Assembly: GCA_029262535.1 (NCBI GenBank)
Contig: JAJCZF010000011.1
Span: 1-33,083, forward strand
Length of the DNA: 33,083 nt
Source: Deltaproteobacteria bacterium
GTDB taxonomy: Bacteria > Desulfobacterota > GWC2-55-46 > JAJCZF01
Direction: 5' to 3'
Under the pieces are notes generated by a model, which was given only the letters and a program-made list of their open reading frames with translations, ran no database searches and was not told the origin of the DNA. Of the stretch, positions 14,179 through 24,725 are shown in pieces. Each line of letters opens with the position of its first letter. Position 1 is the stretch's first letter. A program made the translations under genes and the position numbers.

Positions 14179-15768
14179 TCAAACCTCAACGCGGTTTCTG
14201 CCATTTTCTTTGGCCCTATATAACGCCTCGTCGGCCCTCATGATGAGCGAGTCAACGGTATCGTCTTCGGCAAGCAGGGCGACTCCGAAGCTTGCCGTCA
14301 CCTTGCCTACGGTCTCGAATGCGTGGGCCTCTATCTCGCTCCTCATCCTCTCGGCAAGCTTAAGAGCGCCGTCCGTATCTGTTTCAACTGCGATAACCAC
14401 AAACTCTTCACCGCCCCATCTTACAAAATAGTTCGTAGCCCGGGAATTTTTGAAAATAATATCGGCGATAGTCTTCAAGACCGTATCTCCGACGGCGTGG
14501 CCGTACCTGTCGTTAACCAACTTAAAGTTGTCTATATCAAAGAGCACGATAGTGAGCGGATGGGCAAAACGTTTCGCCCTGGCCACCTCCATAGAGATAA
14601 GATCGTCAAACTTCGCCCTGTTAAAGGCGCCGGTAAGGGGATCGGTAGTTGCCAGTTTAGTAAGTTTCGACTCCAGCTCCTTGCGCTCCGTTATATCCAT
14701 AAAGGTACCGAGCATCCTTATAGGTTTATCCTCTTTATCGAAGAGAACTTCACCCGTGGCCTCGGCAAAACCCTCCGAGCCGTCTTTTCTTATGATCCTG
14801 CAATCGAGCTTGTAAGGTTTACGCTCATAGAGTGCCGCCTCCACCGAGGCGCTAACCTCACCCCTGTCATCGGGGTTGAGCATCTCTAAAAAAAGCTCAT
14901 AGGTTGGCTCTATCTCGCATGGAGTGAAACCGAAGATAGTATAGACTTCATCGGACCAGACGAGATCTCCTGTATTCGGGTCCCAGTCCCATATGCCGAT
15001 CTTACCGACCTTCTGCGCCATAACCGTCCGTTTTTCGCTCTCGCGCAGTTCAGCTATGGCTTTGTTACGCGCGGCTATAAGCAAGAGACGGCGTTTCTCT
15101 ACCATCTGAAAGATTATGAATCCGGCAAATAGAGCGCCCACCCAGGTGAGAAGTATACCCCAGAAGAAACGGTTGAACTGAACGGCTTGAAGTACTTCAT
15201 TCTCTTCGAGCAAGGACTCGATACCCTCTACTTCTTGAATAATTTTATAGAAGATATTGTCGAACTCTTGATCTAACGGCGTACCTATGCCAGACTCGGC
15301 AGGGTTGGCGACGCGCCTTCGGGCAAGTTCTGTAAATTTATCAATCGTAGAGAGCAGGCGGGCCTGTCTTCTTATCAACTCAGGGTCTCTTACAGGCCTT
15401 ATCTCATCTGCTCCTTCGTTAATACCCCCCTCTATAATAATGGCGGTCTCTTCCCTAACGGTATCTATTTGAGTGAAGATCCCGTCGATATCTATATCAC
15501 TATATCCCATAAGGTATTTCTCAAGCCAGAGATGAGATTCGGAGAGGTTCGTCTTAGTGCCGATAACCGCCTCCATAAGTTCGGAATCGTTCTTCTGTTC
15601 CGATCTCAGGCGATTGGTAAGGAGGAGCATGATGATGGCTAAGAGGCCAAGGGTAACGAAGATGAGCAGGCTAATCTTAAAGAATCTGGAGACAAACTGC
15701 GGCTGGGCAGCGCCCTCTTCTTGCAAGAGTATTTTATCAGACAACTGAGACATAGAATAATTTTTCAC
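14179..15768 (-). CDS. Membrane-bound PAS-GGDEF diguanylate cyclase
   Basis: 529 aa from GTG at 15768 (an ATG at 15753 is the alternative; neither has a good Shine-Dalgarno). Two transmembrane helices (about 31-50 and 202-221) flank a periplasmic helical domain of about 150 residues. A PAS/PAC module lies at about 252-362 and the GGDEF domain at 370-529. The active site is intact, RWGGEEF (450-456), and FDIDNFKLVND keeps the Asp (420) typical of c-di-GMP synthases, not the Ser seen in cGAMP-making relatives. The inhibitory I-site position reads RATN (443-446), not RxxD. It lies 171 nt downstream of recJ and may have its own promoter. Confidence 0.92.
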   Translation of the reverse strand: MKNYSMSQLSDKILLQEEGAAQPQFVSRFFKISLLIFVTLGLLAIIMLLLTNRLRSEQKNDSELMEAVIGTKTNLSESHLWLEKYLMGYSDIDIDGIFTQIDTVREETAIIIEGGINEGADEIRPVRDPELIRRQARLLSTIDKFTELARRRVANPAESGIGTPLDQEFDNIFYKIIQEVEGIESLLEENEVLQAVQFNRFFWGILLTWVGALFAGFIIFQMVEKRRLLLIAARNKAIAELRESEKRTVMAQKVGKIGIWDWDPNTGDLVWSDEVYTIFGFTPCEIEPTYELFLEMLNPDDRGEVSASVEAALYERKPYKLDCRIIRKDGSEGFAEATGEVLFDKEDKPIRMLGTFMDITERKELESKLTKLATTDPLTGAFNRAKFDDLISMEVARAKRFAHPLTIVLFDIDNFKLVNDRYGHAVGDTVLKTIADIIFKNSRATNYFVRWGGEEFVVIAVETDTDGALKLAERMRSEIEAHAFETVGKVTASFGVALLAEDDTVDSLIMRADEALYRAKENGRNRVEV

Positions 15769-15822
15769 AGGTTGAGGTCTTGCTAAATATAAGTAACATA
15801 ATCATGGATGAGTTGACGCTCT

Positions 15823-15852
15823 ATTTTACACTATTGATCTAATACTTGGCAA
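15823..15852 (-). promoter_or_regulatory. Possible promoter of the diguanylate cyclase gene
   Basis: On the minus strand TTGCCA (15852-15847), an 18-base spacer and TAAAAT (15828-15823). The -35 lies in an imperfect inverted repeat (TACTTGGC with GCCTTAAGTA, about 15843-15870). Predicted leader about 48 nt. Confidence 0.4.
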
Positions 15853-15939
15853 GCCTGCTGGCCTTAAGTACTTGATTTTCTTTATGAAATCTAAGTGCTA
15901 TAAATATGGATATTGATAATTTCTTAAAGTGTCGCAGCC

Positions 15940-17664
15940 CTACCCGAGTTTCTCTTTCAGGTCCTTAATCTTTAAAGATATCGACTTTCTACCATGCCAC
16001 TGGTCGAAGTAGGGGCGAAATGCTATATCGTAACCAGGCCCTTTCAGGGGGTGGAGGTCGCCGAGGCCGAAGGCTATGGCCGACAGAGGGGCTCCCTTGT
16101 GTTTCACCTTCAGACGCAGGTGGGTTTTGCCTACCAGCTGGGTATTGACGATATTCGTATCCTCGGCGCATAGAAGCGGTTCGCGGTTTCCTATGCCGAA
16201 TGGGGCGAGGCGCTCCATCTCCGCGACAAAGGCGTGGTCTATCTCATCGAGGTTAACCATTGCGTCTATATCGATCTGAGGGACCAGGTCGTCCTCGCTA
16301 AGGGTTCTCTTTAAGAGATCGAAAAACGCAGCCTTAAAGGATACCAGTTTATCGCGGTGCAAAGAGAGGCCGGCGGCGGCTCGGTGGCCTCCGTAGCGTT
16401 CGATATGTTCCGCGCATGCCGTAAGGCCCGAAAGCATGTCAAAGTTTCTGATGCCTCGCGCTGACCCGCGGCAAGAGTCGCCGTCTATCGATATCATTAT
16501 GCACGGGCGGTTATAGCGGTTAGCAAGCTTGGACGCTACGATACCGATCACCCCCGGATGCCAGTCCTCGGAATACAGGACTATGCCAGGGTCGCAGCCG
16601 TCGGCCTTTATCATACCGTCGGCCTCGTCGAATATAGCGCGTTCTATCTGCTGGCGTTCGACATTAATGGCGTCAAGCTCTCCGGCAAGTTTTTGGGCCT
16701 TTACTCGGTCGTTGGTCGTTAGAAGCTCCAGGGCCTTGTCGGCGCGCTCCACCCTGCCCGCGGCATTTATACGTGGAGCAAGTTGAAAACTTATAGATTC
16801 CGTATTGAGCCGCTCGTCGCGCACGCCGGAGGCCGACTTTAGAGCCTTCAGCCCTTCGCGCTGCGAGTTCTTCAATACCTCAAGACCGTATTTGACCAAG
16901 AGGCGGTTCTCTCCTATAAGAGGCACCATATCGGCAACAGTTCCTATCGATACAATATCGAGATAATTTTTAAGATTGGGCTCCGGGCGATCTTTAAAAT
17001 AACCGCTCTCGCGCAGCCGGGTCCTCAAGGCCATCGCAAGCTTAAAGGCCACGCCAACCCCGGCGAGATTTTTATCTGGAAATTGACAACCCTCTCTTCT
17101 GGGATTTAATATAGCGTAGGCATCCGGCAGTGGGCCTGATATCTCGTGATGATCGGTGACGATTACATCGAGCCCTACTTCTTTTGCTACGGAGATCTCC
17201 TCACAGCTCGATATACCGCAGTCGGTCGTTATCAAGAGGGTGATGCCGGACTGCGCAAGGCCCTTCATGGCATCGGAGTTAAGGCCGTAACCCTCTTTGA
17301 GCCGTTCGGGTATGTAGGTAGCGACTTCGACCCCTATCTCTTCAAAGAAGAGCTTTAAGAGAGAGGTCGCCGTTGTGCCGTCCACATCATAATCTCCAAA
17401 GACTACGATCTTTTCATTGGACTCAATTGCACTAAGGATTCGCGTGACGGCGCGTTCCATATCCATCATGAGAAAGGGATCGTTTAGATCGGCGATACTG
17501 GGATTTAGAAAGGCGGCGACACTCTCCGTATCGGAGAAGCCGCGATTTAAGAGAAGCCTTGCCGTAACGGGCAAGATATTGAGTTCCGACTCAAAGAAGC
17601 TTTGAGTATCTGAGTCGGAATCGAAAATATGCCACTTATTTTTATTATCTAAGGAAGGACTCAT
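15940..17664 (-). CDS. recJ: Single-stranded-DNA-specific exonuclease RecJ
   Basis: 574 aa, close to the usual 550-580. DHH-family phosphoesterase motifs are in order: DYDVDGTT (91-98), TTDCGIS (147-153), VTDHHE (169-174) and SIGTVADMVPL; the DHHA1 signature GGHRAAAG is near residue 424. It degrades single-stranded DNA 5' to 3' in recombination and mismatch repair, with Mn or Mg. It follows secF after 142 nt, an order also met in deltaproteobacteria. Nothing is truncated. Confidence 0.96.
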   Translation of the reverse strand: MSPSLDNKNKWHIFDSDSDTQSFFESELNILPVTARLLLNRGFSDTESVAAFLNPSIADLNDPFLMMDMERAVTRILSAIESNEKIVVFGDYDVDGTTATSLLKLFFEEIGVEVATYIPERLKEGYGLNSDAMKGLAQSGITLLITTDCGISSCEEISVAKEVGLDVIVTDHHEISGPLPDAYAILNPRREGCQFPDKNLAGVGVAFKLAMALRTRLRESGYFKDRPEPNLKNYLDIVSIGTVADMVPLIGENRLLVKYGLEVLKNSQREGLKALKSASGVRDERLNTESISFQLAPRINAAGRVERADKALELLTTNDRVKAQKLAGELDAINVERQQIERAIFDEADGMIKADGCDPGIVLYSEDWHPGVIGIVASKLANRYNRPCIMISIDGDSCRGSARGIRNFDMLSGLTACAEHIERYGGHRAAAGLSLHRDKLVSFKAAFFDLLKRTLSEDDLVPQIDIDAMVNLDEIDHAFVAEMERLAPFGIGNREPLLCAEDTNIVNTQLVGKTHLRLKVKHKGAPLSAIAFGLGDLHPLKGPGYDIAFRPYFDQWHGRKSISLKIKDLKEKLG

Positions 17665-17778
17665 AGGTATCTGATTATTAAGACCGCTCAGGAAAGCAAC
17701 TATCTAAAAAGCACCGTAAAAAAAGCGGCGCGAAGTAAATATTTCCAGGAAGCTACAAATTATATCCGCGATATAAAA

Positions 17779-17792
17779 GCACACCTGTGTGC
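17779..17792. promoter_or_regulatory. 14-base palindrome between secF and recJ
   Basis: GCACACCTGTGTGC has perfect 6-bp arms around CT. Two other gaps in the window hold sites with the same ACCTGT centre (26091-26104 and 32667-32680). It could be an operator or just a short hairpin after secF. Confidence 0.35.
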
Positions 17793-17806
17793 CCTGTGTG
17801 CTGCGC

Positions 17807-18838
17807 TTATATGCCCAAAGGACCGGTTCCCTGCGGGGCCGCGCCGCCCGGAGCGCCGGGACCGCCGACCGATGGGTCTTCCTCGCGGTGGTGTATAAGT
17901 TTGCCGTCCTTCTTCCATAGAAGCAGGAGCGGGCTGGCTACGAATATTGAAGAGTAGGTTCCGACAAGGATACCGACTATAAGGGTCAGGGCGAATTCGT
18001 GAATAACCTCTCCACCTATGAAAAAGAGGGCTAGAAGAACGAGCAGCGTAGTACCGGATGTAATGACGGTACGGTGCAGCATCTCATTGATCGACCTGTT
18101 GATGAGCGACTTGAGCGTTTCGGAGACACCTGCCTTTTGCTTTGTGGTGGCCTGCTTTTTGAGATTTTCCCTTATCCTGTCAAAGACGACGACCGAGTCG
18201 TTTATCGAGTAACCGGCGATGGTCAGGAGCGCGGTTATGGATAGAAGGTTTATCTCATGTCCCAGGACGAAGAATATACCCAGAACCGCAAGTATGTCGT
18301 GGAAGGTCGCAATAACGGCGGCCATGCCGAAGCGGAACTCAAAACGCCAACCTATATAAAAGAGTATGCCGAAGAGCGAAATAACAACAGCCCAGAAGGC
18401 GTCGCTCTGAAGTTTCTTGCCGACGGTCGGTCCTATCTCGGTCGTGCTGTCTATTATATACGGGTTATCAGGAAAGCCGTTTTTGAAGACAACACCTATA
18501 CCGCCGGACATCTCTCCCAGGTCGCCCTCAGAGCGTTGTACCTTTACGAGCACCTTGTTATCCCCTGCAAACTCTTGCAGGTCGGCGTCAGGGTAACCGC
18601 CCTTTGCGAGCAGATCTCTAGCCGTGTCTATCTCGACAGGTTTTTCGAATCTGAACTGTACGGCGACACCTCCGGTAAAGTCGGTGCCTAACCTTGCCAT
18701 GCCGGTCGGTATGGCCACGGCCGCGATGATGCCTATTATGGCCAGTATTATCGAAAGGACTAAGGCCGGCTTGCGTTTGCCCAGGAAGTCGATCTTTGTG
18801 ACGTAGTCGTCTACGAGAGGTGTCTGCTCTTTCTTCAT
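17807..18838 (-). CDS. secF: Protein-export membrane protein SecF
   Basis: 343 aa. First transmembrane helix at about 26-46, then a periplasmic domain with LGTDFTGGVAVQFRF, and five further helices; GYSINDSVVVFDRIREN (about 209-225) is the family signature in TM4. With SecD and YajC it uses the proton gradient to assist late steps of Sec-dependent export. Its ATG overlaps the secD stop by four bases. The C terminus ends in an unusual Gly/Pro/Ala-rich tail of about 20 residues, which is probably cytoplasmic and unstructured. Confidence 0.97.
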   Translation of the reverse strand: MKKEQTPLVDDYVTKIDFLGKRKPALVLSIILAIIGIIAAVAIPTGMARLGTDFTGGVAVQFRFEKPVEIDTARDLLAKGGYPDADLQEFAGDNKVLVKVQRSEGDLGEMSGGIGVVFKNGFPDNPYIIDSTTEIGPTVGKKLQSDAFWAVVISLFGILFYIGWRFEFRFGMAAVIATFHDILAVLGIFFVLGHEINLLSITALLTIAGYSINDSVVVFDRIRENLKKQATTKQKAGVSETLKSLINRSINEMLHRTVITSGTTLLVLLALFFIGGEVIHEFALTLIVGILVGTYSSIFVASPLLLLWKKDGKLIHHREEDPSVGGPGAPGGAAPQGTGPLGI

Positions 18839-20433
18839 ATGCTTACCTTCCCAACCCTTGAGCTGCGGTTTCGGATATCGAATATTACCTTGGTTCCTAC
18901 GAGCGCGGTAAAGAGGTTAATGATTATGCCAAGGCTTAGGGTGACGGCAAAGCCCTTAATCGGGCCGCTACCGAACTGGAAGAGCACGGCGGCTGTAATG
19001 AGTGTCGTCACCTGAGAGTCAACGATGGTCCACCACGCGTGGTCGTATCCGGCGTTGACCGAACTCCTTGGTGTTCGCCCTGCCCGGAGCTCTTCTTTTA
19101 TTCGCTCGAATATGAGCACATTGGCGTCAACGCCCATGCCGACGGTCAGAAGGATTCCGGCTATACCCGGCAGCGTCAAGGTGGCGCTGAAGTAGGACAT
19201 CGCGCCCATGAGCATGATGATATTCAAAAATACCGCCCAGAGAGCTATCAAGCCCGATACCTTGTAGTATATAATCATAAAGGCAATGACAAAAACCGCT
19301 CCGAGCATCATAGCTCTCTGTCCGGCGTCGATCGAGTCCTGACCTAGTGTCGGGCCGACCGTGACGTTTTGAATGATATCAACCGGGGCCGGCAGCGCGC
19401 CCGCGCGTAGCACGATGGCGAGATCTGCAGCGGTATCCGAGTTGAAGCCGCCTGTGATCGTTGCGCTGCCGCCGCCTATCCTCTCGCGGATATTGGGCGC
19501 GGTATATACATTACCGTCGAGAATGATCGCCATGCGCTTGCCGACATTGGCGGCCGTAAGATCTTCAAATATCTTTGCGCCCTGACGGTCGAAGCTGATG
19601 CCGACATATGGGGCGTTCATCTGCTGGTCGAACTGCACACGCGCGTCTTCCACCACATCGCCGGTAAGCAGCACCTCTTTTTGAACGAGATAGGGTATCC
19701 TTTCGGTCTCTTCACCGGTCAGGTCGTCAACGACCCTCTGGTATAAAATCTCTGAGCCGAAGGGAACCTTGCCGGCAAGGGCATCTGAGAGGCTGCCGTT
19801 CTCATCGAGCATACGGAACTCCAACACCGCCGTATCGCCTATGAGCTTGATGGCGCGCTGCGTGTCCTTGATGCCCGGCAACTGGATAACGATCTGCCTC
19901 GGTCCCTGCCTCTGGATAATGGGCTCCGATACTCCGAACTGGTCGATCCTGTTCCTCAAGGTCTCAAGCGCCTGCGAGGTGGACCAGTCTTTGATGCGAT
20001 CTTTTTCGAACTGCGCCAAACGGAACTCAAAACGGTTGCCCTTGAGCGTCGGCGCATCGAAGAGGCCGACCTCTTCCTTCATCAGATCTTTTATCTTATC
20101 GCGCGCCTTTGAAGTAAGCCCGGATGGAAAGGCCACGGCAAGCGTATCAACGCCGGTCGCCTTGACATATGTAACGGGTACTTTTTTATCCTTGAAGAGC
20201 CCCTTGGTCGAAGCGGCAAGACGTTTAACATGTGTCTCAATGGCCTGTTCCTGATCGACCTCAAGTACCAGATGCATTCCGCCCTGCAGATCCAGGCCAA
20301 GCGATATATGAGGCACGCCGTTGGTCCAGAAGGCAGGCAGCGCCGTCTTAAAGGGTGTGGACGGCAAAAATAAGATGAGGGCCAAAGAAGTAAAGGCCAA
20401 AAGAAGAAGCAACCGCCAAAAGATAGATTTCAT
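18835..20433 (-). CDS. secD: Protein-export membrane protein SecD
   Basis: 532 aa from the ATG at 20433, which has GGAG six bases upstream and begins directly with the first transmembrane helix; a 33-residue Arg-rich extension to 20532 is rejected. HISLGLDLQGGMHLVLEVD marks the first periplasmic segment; LRNRIDQFGVSEPIIQRQG and AAPNIRERI-like strands follow; the membrane half contains LLTVGMGVDANVLIFERIKEE, the SecD signature. It acts with SecF in Sec export. The gene lies 188 nt downstream of yajC. Confidence 0.97.
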   Translation of the reverse strand: MKSIFWRLLLLLAFTSLALILFLPSTPFKTALPAFWTNGVPHISLGLDLQGGMHLVLEVDQEQAIETHVKRLAASTKGLFKDKKVPVTYVKATGVDTLAVAFPSGLTSKARDKIKDLMKEEVGLFDAPTLKGNRFEFRLAQFEKDRIKDWSTSQALETLRNRIDQFGVSEPIIQRQGPRQIVIQLPGIKDTQRAIKLIGDTAVLEFRMLDENGSLSDALAGKVPFGSEILYQRVVDDLTGEETERIPYLVQKEVLLTGDVVEDARVQFDQQMNAPYVGISFDRQGAKIFEDLTAANVGKRMAIILDGNVYTAPNIRERIGGGSATITGGFNSDTAADLAIVLRAGALPAPVDIIQNVTVGPTLGQDSIDAGQRAMMLGAVFVIAFMIIYYKVSGLIALWAVFLNIIMLMGAMSYFSATLTLPGIAGILLTVGMGVDANVLIFERIKEELRAGRTPRSSVNAGYDHAWWTIVDSQVTTLITAAVLFQFGSGPIKGFAVTLSLGIIINLFTALVGTKVIFDIRNRSSRVGKVSI

Positions 20434-20621
20434 TAAGGTCTCCAGCCGGGTTCTGCCCGGTGCCAATTTCTCGCCGCCGGAGCGTCTCCGGGGCCGATAT
20501 CGCGGATGAAGCAACCGGTGACCGGTCTCCATTCTCCGCGATCTTTAATAATTAAAAATCCTAATATAAGAAACGAGATAAAGCCGTCTCTTTCATCTAA
20601 AAACTACTATTCCAAATAAGC

Positions 20622-20975
20622 CTAATCGTTGGACTTTCTCGTGCCTATGGCCGTGCGCGATATCTTGACCTTTACTCCGTCGGAAATCTCTATCGTAACC
20701 GTCTCGTCGGATACCTTTGTGACCCTGCCGTAGAGACCGCCGGTCGTTATAACGGAATCGCCCGTCTCAACCTTGCTCAACATCTCTTTATGCATCTTGG
20801 CCTTTTTCTGTTGCGGCCTGATGAGCAGGAAGTAAAATACGACAAATAAGAGGACCAGCGGCGCCATGCTCATTATCGGGTTCTGTTTCGAGGCGGCGGC
20901 AAAGGCCGGTGTTGCGCCTAGTAGTGTTAATGTGGAGATTACGGTTACGGCTACAGTTGAAAATACTCTTAACAA
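20622..20975 (-). CDS. yajC: Preprotein translocase subunit YajC
   Basis: 117 aa from the TTG at 20975, chosen because AGAAGGGA (20990-20983) ends seven bases upstream; a longer frame to 21080 would overlap tgt by about 90 bases. The N terminus has a hydrophobic segment ending ATPAFAA, then the family transmembrane helix LVLLFVVFYFLLIRPQQKKAK (about 40-60) and the cytoplasmic tail GDSVITTGGLYGRVTKV. The additional signal-like segment ahead of the normal helix makes it slightly longer than the usual 85-115. It is in the order tgt-yajC-secD-secF and starts 13 bases after the tgt stop. Confidence 0.93.
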   Translation of the reverse strand: MLRVFSTVAVTVISTLTLLGATPAFAAASKQNPIMSMAPLVLLFVVFYFLLIRPQQKKAKMHKEMLSKVETGDSVITTGGLYGRVTKVSDETVTIEISDGVKVKISRTAIGTRKSND

Positions 20976-20988
20976 TGTTTTATCCCTT

Positions 20989-22315
<1,327 letters not shown>

Positions 22316-22324
22316 AGAATGTTA

Positions 22325-22340
22325 TAAGGGGACACCCTTA
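22325..22340. repeat. Short hairpin TAAGGG-GACA-CCCTTA
   Basis: A six-base-pair inverted repeat with a GACA loop directly upstream of the holin-like frame. The AAGGGGACA string is often met at the edges of small transposable elements, but nothing else here proves that. Confidence 0.4.
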
Positions 22341-22423
22341 GCGTGTAAAGAGCAAAGATGTCGCAAATACTAATAACTAACCCTACCGTCTGAGTCTTCT
22401 TGTTCGCGCATTTTCTCCACATT

Positions 22424-22513
22424 TGTCATTCTGAGCGAGCGTTAGCAAACGAAGAATCTCAGGTATGCAGGCTGCATCCACACCTTAGACTCTTCGCTGC
22501 GCTCAGAGTGACA
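22424..22513. repeat. TGTCATTCTGA dispersed palindromic element, copy B
   Basis: About 90 bases with imperfect inverted ends (TGTCATTCTGAGCGAGC on the left, GCGCTCAGAGTGACA on the right) and the internal GAAGAATCTC also seen in copy A at 8680-8770. It ends 11 bases after the queA stop codon and separates queA from tgt. Confidence 0.75.
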
Positions 22514-22523
22514 AAACCATAGG

Positions 22524-23597
22524 TCAGTTTATGAACATCGCGTCGCCGTAACTATAAAAGCGGTACCTTCTCTTTACGGCCTCTCTATAGGCCTCCAGGA
22601 TTCTTTCTCTGCCTGCGAATGCGGCGACCATCATTAAGAGAGTTGATTTCGGCAGGTGAAAGTTCGTAATCATCGCGTCAACCATCTTAAAGTCGTAACC
22701 GGGATATATAAATATATCGGTCTCACCGGAGAGTCTCGGCCTGTCGAAACCATCCTGGACAGAGGCCTCAAGCGCCCTTGTCGAGGTCGAACCCACGGCG
22801 ACTACCCTTCGCCCCTCCGCCCTGGTCTTGAGGAGCTTTGCAAAGGTTTCTTCTTCTATAAAATATTCTTCGCTGTGCATGACGTGCTCTTCAAGCCTCT
22901 CGGCACGGACCGGAAGGAATGTTCCCGGCCCGGTATGCAAGGTTAGACGCACCGTCTCGACACCTGCGTTTTCTATCTCGTCGAGAAGGCTTTTGGTAAA
23001 ATGCAACCCGGCGGTCGGGGCCGCTACCGCGCCATCCTTCGCGGCAAAGACGGTCTGGTATCTTTCCCTGTCTTCTTCTTCCGTACCTCTCTTTATATAT
23101 GGAGGCAAAGGCATCTTGCCTATGCGATTTATCAGTTTGGCTATATCACCCGGCCCAGCCGACCCACCCGGCCCGGACAAGGCGACTATCCAAAGCCCAT
23201 CACCCTCGCCCCTGACCGCCTCGGCTACCAGACCTTCATCAAAAAGAATTCTCAGGCCGACCTTAACGGCGCGCCCTTTTATAAAGGCCTTCCATAGAAC
23301 CCTGTCGTCGGGGCCGCCCTCCTGAGTGATATGACGTATCAGGAATAGCTCGATAACGCCGCCAGTAACCTTCTTCCCTATCAAGCGGGCCGGGATAACG
23401 CGTGTATCGTTAAGCACCAGGAGGTCGCCGCGGCGAAGCAGCCCTTTAATATCGGGAAAGTTCATATCTCTAAGGGAGGTATTCGTAGATTCCGCGGTCC
23501 GTTCGAGGGCGAGCAGGCGGGAAGTACCGCGCACGGTCGGCGGATGATGGGCGATTAGTTCCTCGGGCAGGATGTAGTCGAAGGCTTCGGTAAGCAT
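22524..23597 (-). CDS. queA: S-adenosylmethionine:tRNA ribosyltransferase-isomerase
   Basis: 357 aa. Family blocks in order are FDYILPEELIAHHPP (6-20), GDLLVLNDTRVIPARL (about 56-71), GAVAAPTAGLHFT (about 188), LTLHTGPGTFLPV, VGSTSTRALEA and MITNFHLPKSTLLMMVAAFAG near the C terminus. It transfers the ribose of SAM to preQ1-34 in tRNA, making epoxyqueuosine. The ATG lies six bases after the stop of the SpoIID-like gene; the partner gene tgt follows beyond a repeat. The SAM-dependent step is well established for the family. Confidence 0.97.
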   Translation of the reverse strand: MLTEAFDYILPEELIAHHPPTVRGTSRLLALERTAESTNTSLRDMNFPDIKGLLRRGDLLVLNDTRVIPARLIGKKVTGGVIELFLIRHITQEGGPDDRVLWKAFIKGRAVKVGLRILFDEGLVAEAVRGEGDGLWIVALSGPGGSAGPGDIAKLINRIGKMPLPPYIKRGTEEEDRERYQTVFAAKDGAVAAPTAGLHFTKSLLDEIENAGVETVRLTLHTGPGTFLPVRAERLEEHVMHSEEYFIEEETFAKLLKTRAEGRRVVAVGSTSTRALEASVQDGFDRPRLSGETDIFIYPGYDFKMVDAMITNFHLPKSTLLMMVAAFAGRERILEAYREAVKRRYRFYSYGDAMFIN

Positions 23598-23603
23598 ATA
23601 TGG

Positions 23604-24716
23604 TCAGTAGAGCATCTCTACCTTTGTTCCCGGATAGTAGTGCATGAGGATATCCTCATATGTACTACCGTGTTCGGCCATGCCCTTTGCGCCCCACTGG
23701 GACATGCCTACGCCGTGGCCCGCTCCGTTACCCTTAAAGACGAAAGAGTTTCTCTTTCTCTTTACCTTAAACATGGTGGAGCGTAACTTCATATAACCGA
23801 CGAGCCTTCTTATCTCCTCGCCTGAGAGAGAGAGCTTTTTACCATCTGCAATAATAGAGAGCTTCTTTACGCGGCCCGACTTTGTCGTGGTTTCTATATC
23901 TATATCTTCGACACTGCCGATCTCCATACCTGCGCCAACAAGCAGGGCCTTGAGCTCACTGCTCGAAAGCGTGAACGACCACTCATAACGCGGGGCCTCT
24001 TTGTCATAGACGCTCTTTACCGATATCAGATAGGGATAGTCGCCTCCCCATACGTCCACGGCAGGCTCGGTGCGCCCGCCCGCGTTGGAATGAAAGAGGG
24101 CGAGAGCGAGCTTTCTGCCATATACGAGGACCTCACCCTTGGTCTTGCTAACGGCGTAGAGCGCGTTCTGATCTTCGGCGGAGCGGCCGCTATAAACCTG
24201 GTCGAGCAACGTGCTGGTTACGTGATATGGCCTGCCGGTATTTTTTCTCATCTGGTAGAGGGCGTAACTTCTTGCAGCGACGGCCTGGGCCTTGGCGGCC
24301 TCTTTGTGCCACGACGAGGATATCTCTTTATTGATCACGCCGACAAGATAGTCCTCAAGCGGCAAAACATTTATTACCTCTATGCCGGTGTCCGTGGATC
24401 TGACGACCAGCTTGCCGCGGTAGGGTTCATCATTGAGGAAGAGAAACCTGTGCATGGGCATAAGGGTCATGGGCATAGGTTTCTTAAAACTATTTACACG
24501 GGCCCTTCCGGGGCTTGCGAATTCGATTTGCAACTTCGGCCCGTCGGTTGCGCCCTTTATTGTAACCTTTTGAAGGTCGGAGGCAATGAGCACCTTTATC
24601 TGTTCGCCGTCAATGGCGGCCTGTGGAGTGGCAAGGGCGAGCATCGCCGCTCCCCCTCCGCATCCTGAAAGGAGCACGGTCAATATAAAAAATAGATAGG
24701 TCAGACGCAGTCTCAT
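23604..24716 (-). CDS. SpoIID/LytB-domain lipoprotein
   Basis: 370 aa. A lipoprotein signal (LTVLLSGC, Cys at about 19) is followed by the SpoIID N-terminal module (LVVRSTDTGIEVINVLPLEDYLVGVINKEISSSWHKEAAKAQAVAARSYAL in shorter blocks at about 104-155) and the C-terminal GNGAGHGVGMSQWGAKGMAEHG near 333-355. SpoIID enzymes are glycan-cleaving lytic transglycosylases in sporulators; the Glu of NKEISSS matches the catalytic Glu. In Gram-negative bacteria such proteins are thought to act on denuded peptidoglycan. It is in a tight operon between DUF2065 (nine-base gap) and queA (six-base gap). Confidence 0.9.
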   Translation of the reverse strand: MRLRLTYLFFILTVLLSGCGGGAAMLALATPQAAIDGEQIKVLIASDLQKVTIKGATDGPKLQIEFASPGRARVNSFKKPMPMTLMPMHRFLFLNDEPYRGKLVVRSTDTGIEVINVLPLEDYLVGVINKEISSSWHKEAAKAQAVAARSYALYQMRKNTGRPYHVTSTLLDQVYSGRSAEDQNALYAVSKTKGEVLVYGRKLALALFHSNAGGRTEPAVDVWGGDYPYLISVKSVYDKEAPRYEWSFTLSSSELKALLVGAGMEIGSVEDIDIETTTKSGRVKKLSIIADGKKLSLSGEEIRRLVGYMKLRSTMFKVKRKRNSFVFKGNGAGHGVGMSQWGAKGMAEHGSTYEDILMHYYPGTKVEMLY

Positions 24717-24725
24717 AAAAATCCT

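Noticed and set aside
14323-14889. 188-codon open frame antisense to the diguanylate cyclase
   Set aside because: Shadow of the GGDEF and PAS coding sequence; no start signal or domain.
20434-20532. 33-residue N-terminal extension of SecD
   Set aside because: Arg/Pro-rich and foreign to the family; the ATG at 20433 has a good ribosome binding site and starts with the membrane helix.
24090-24668. 192-codon open frame antisense to the SpoIID-like gene
   Set aside because: Shadow frame; the opposite strand has a clear lipoprotein with family motifs.
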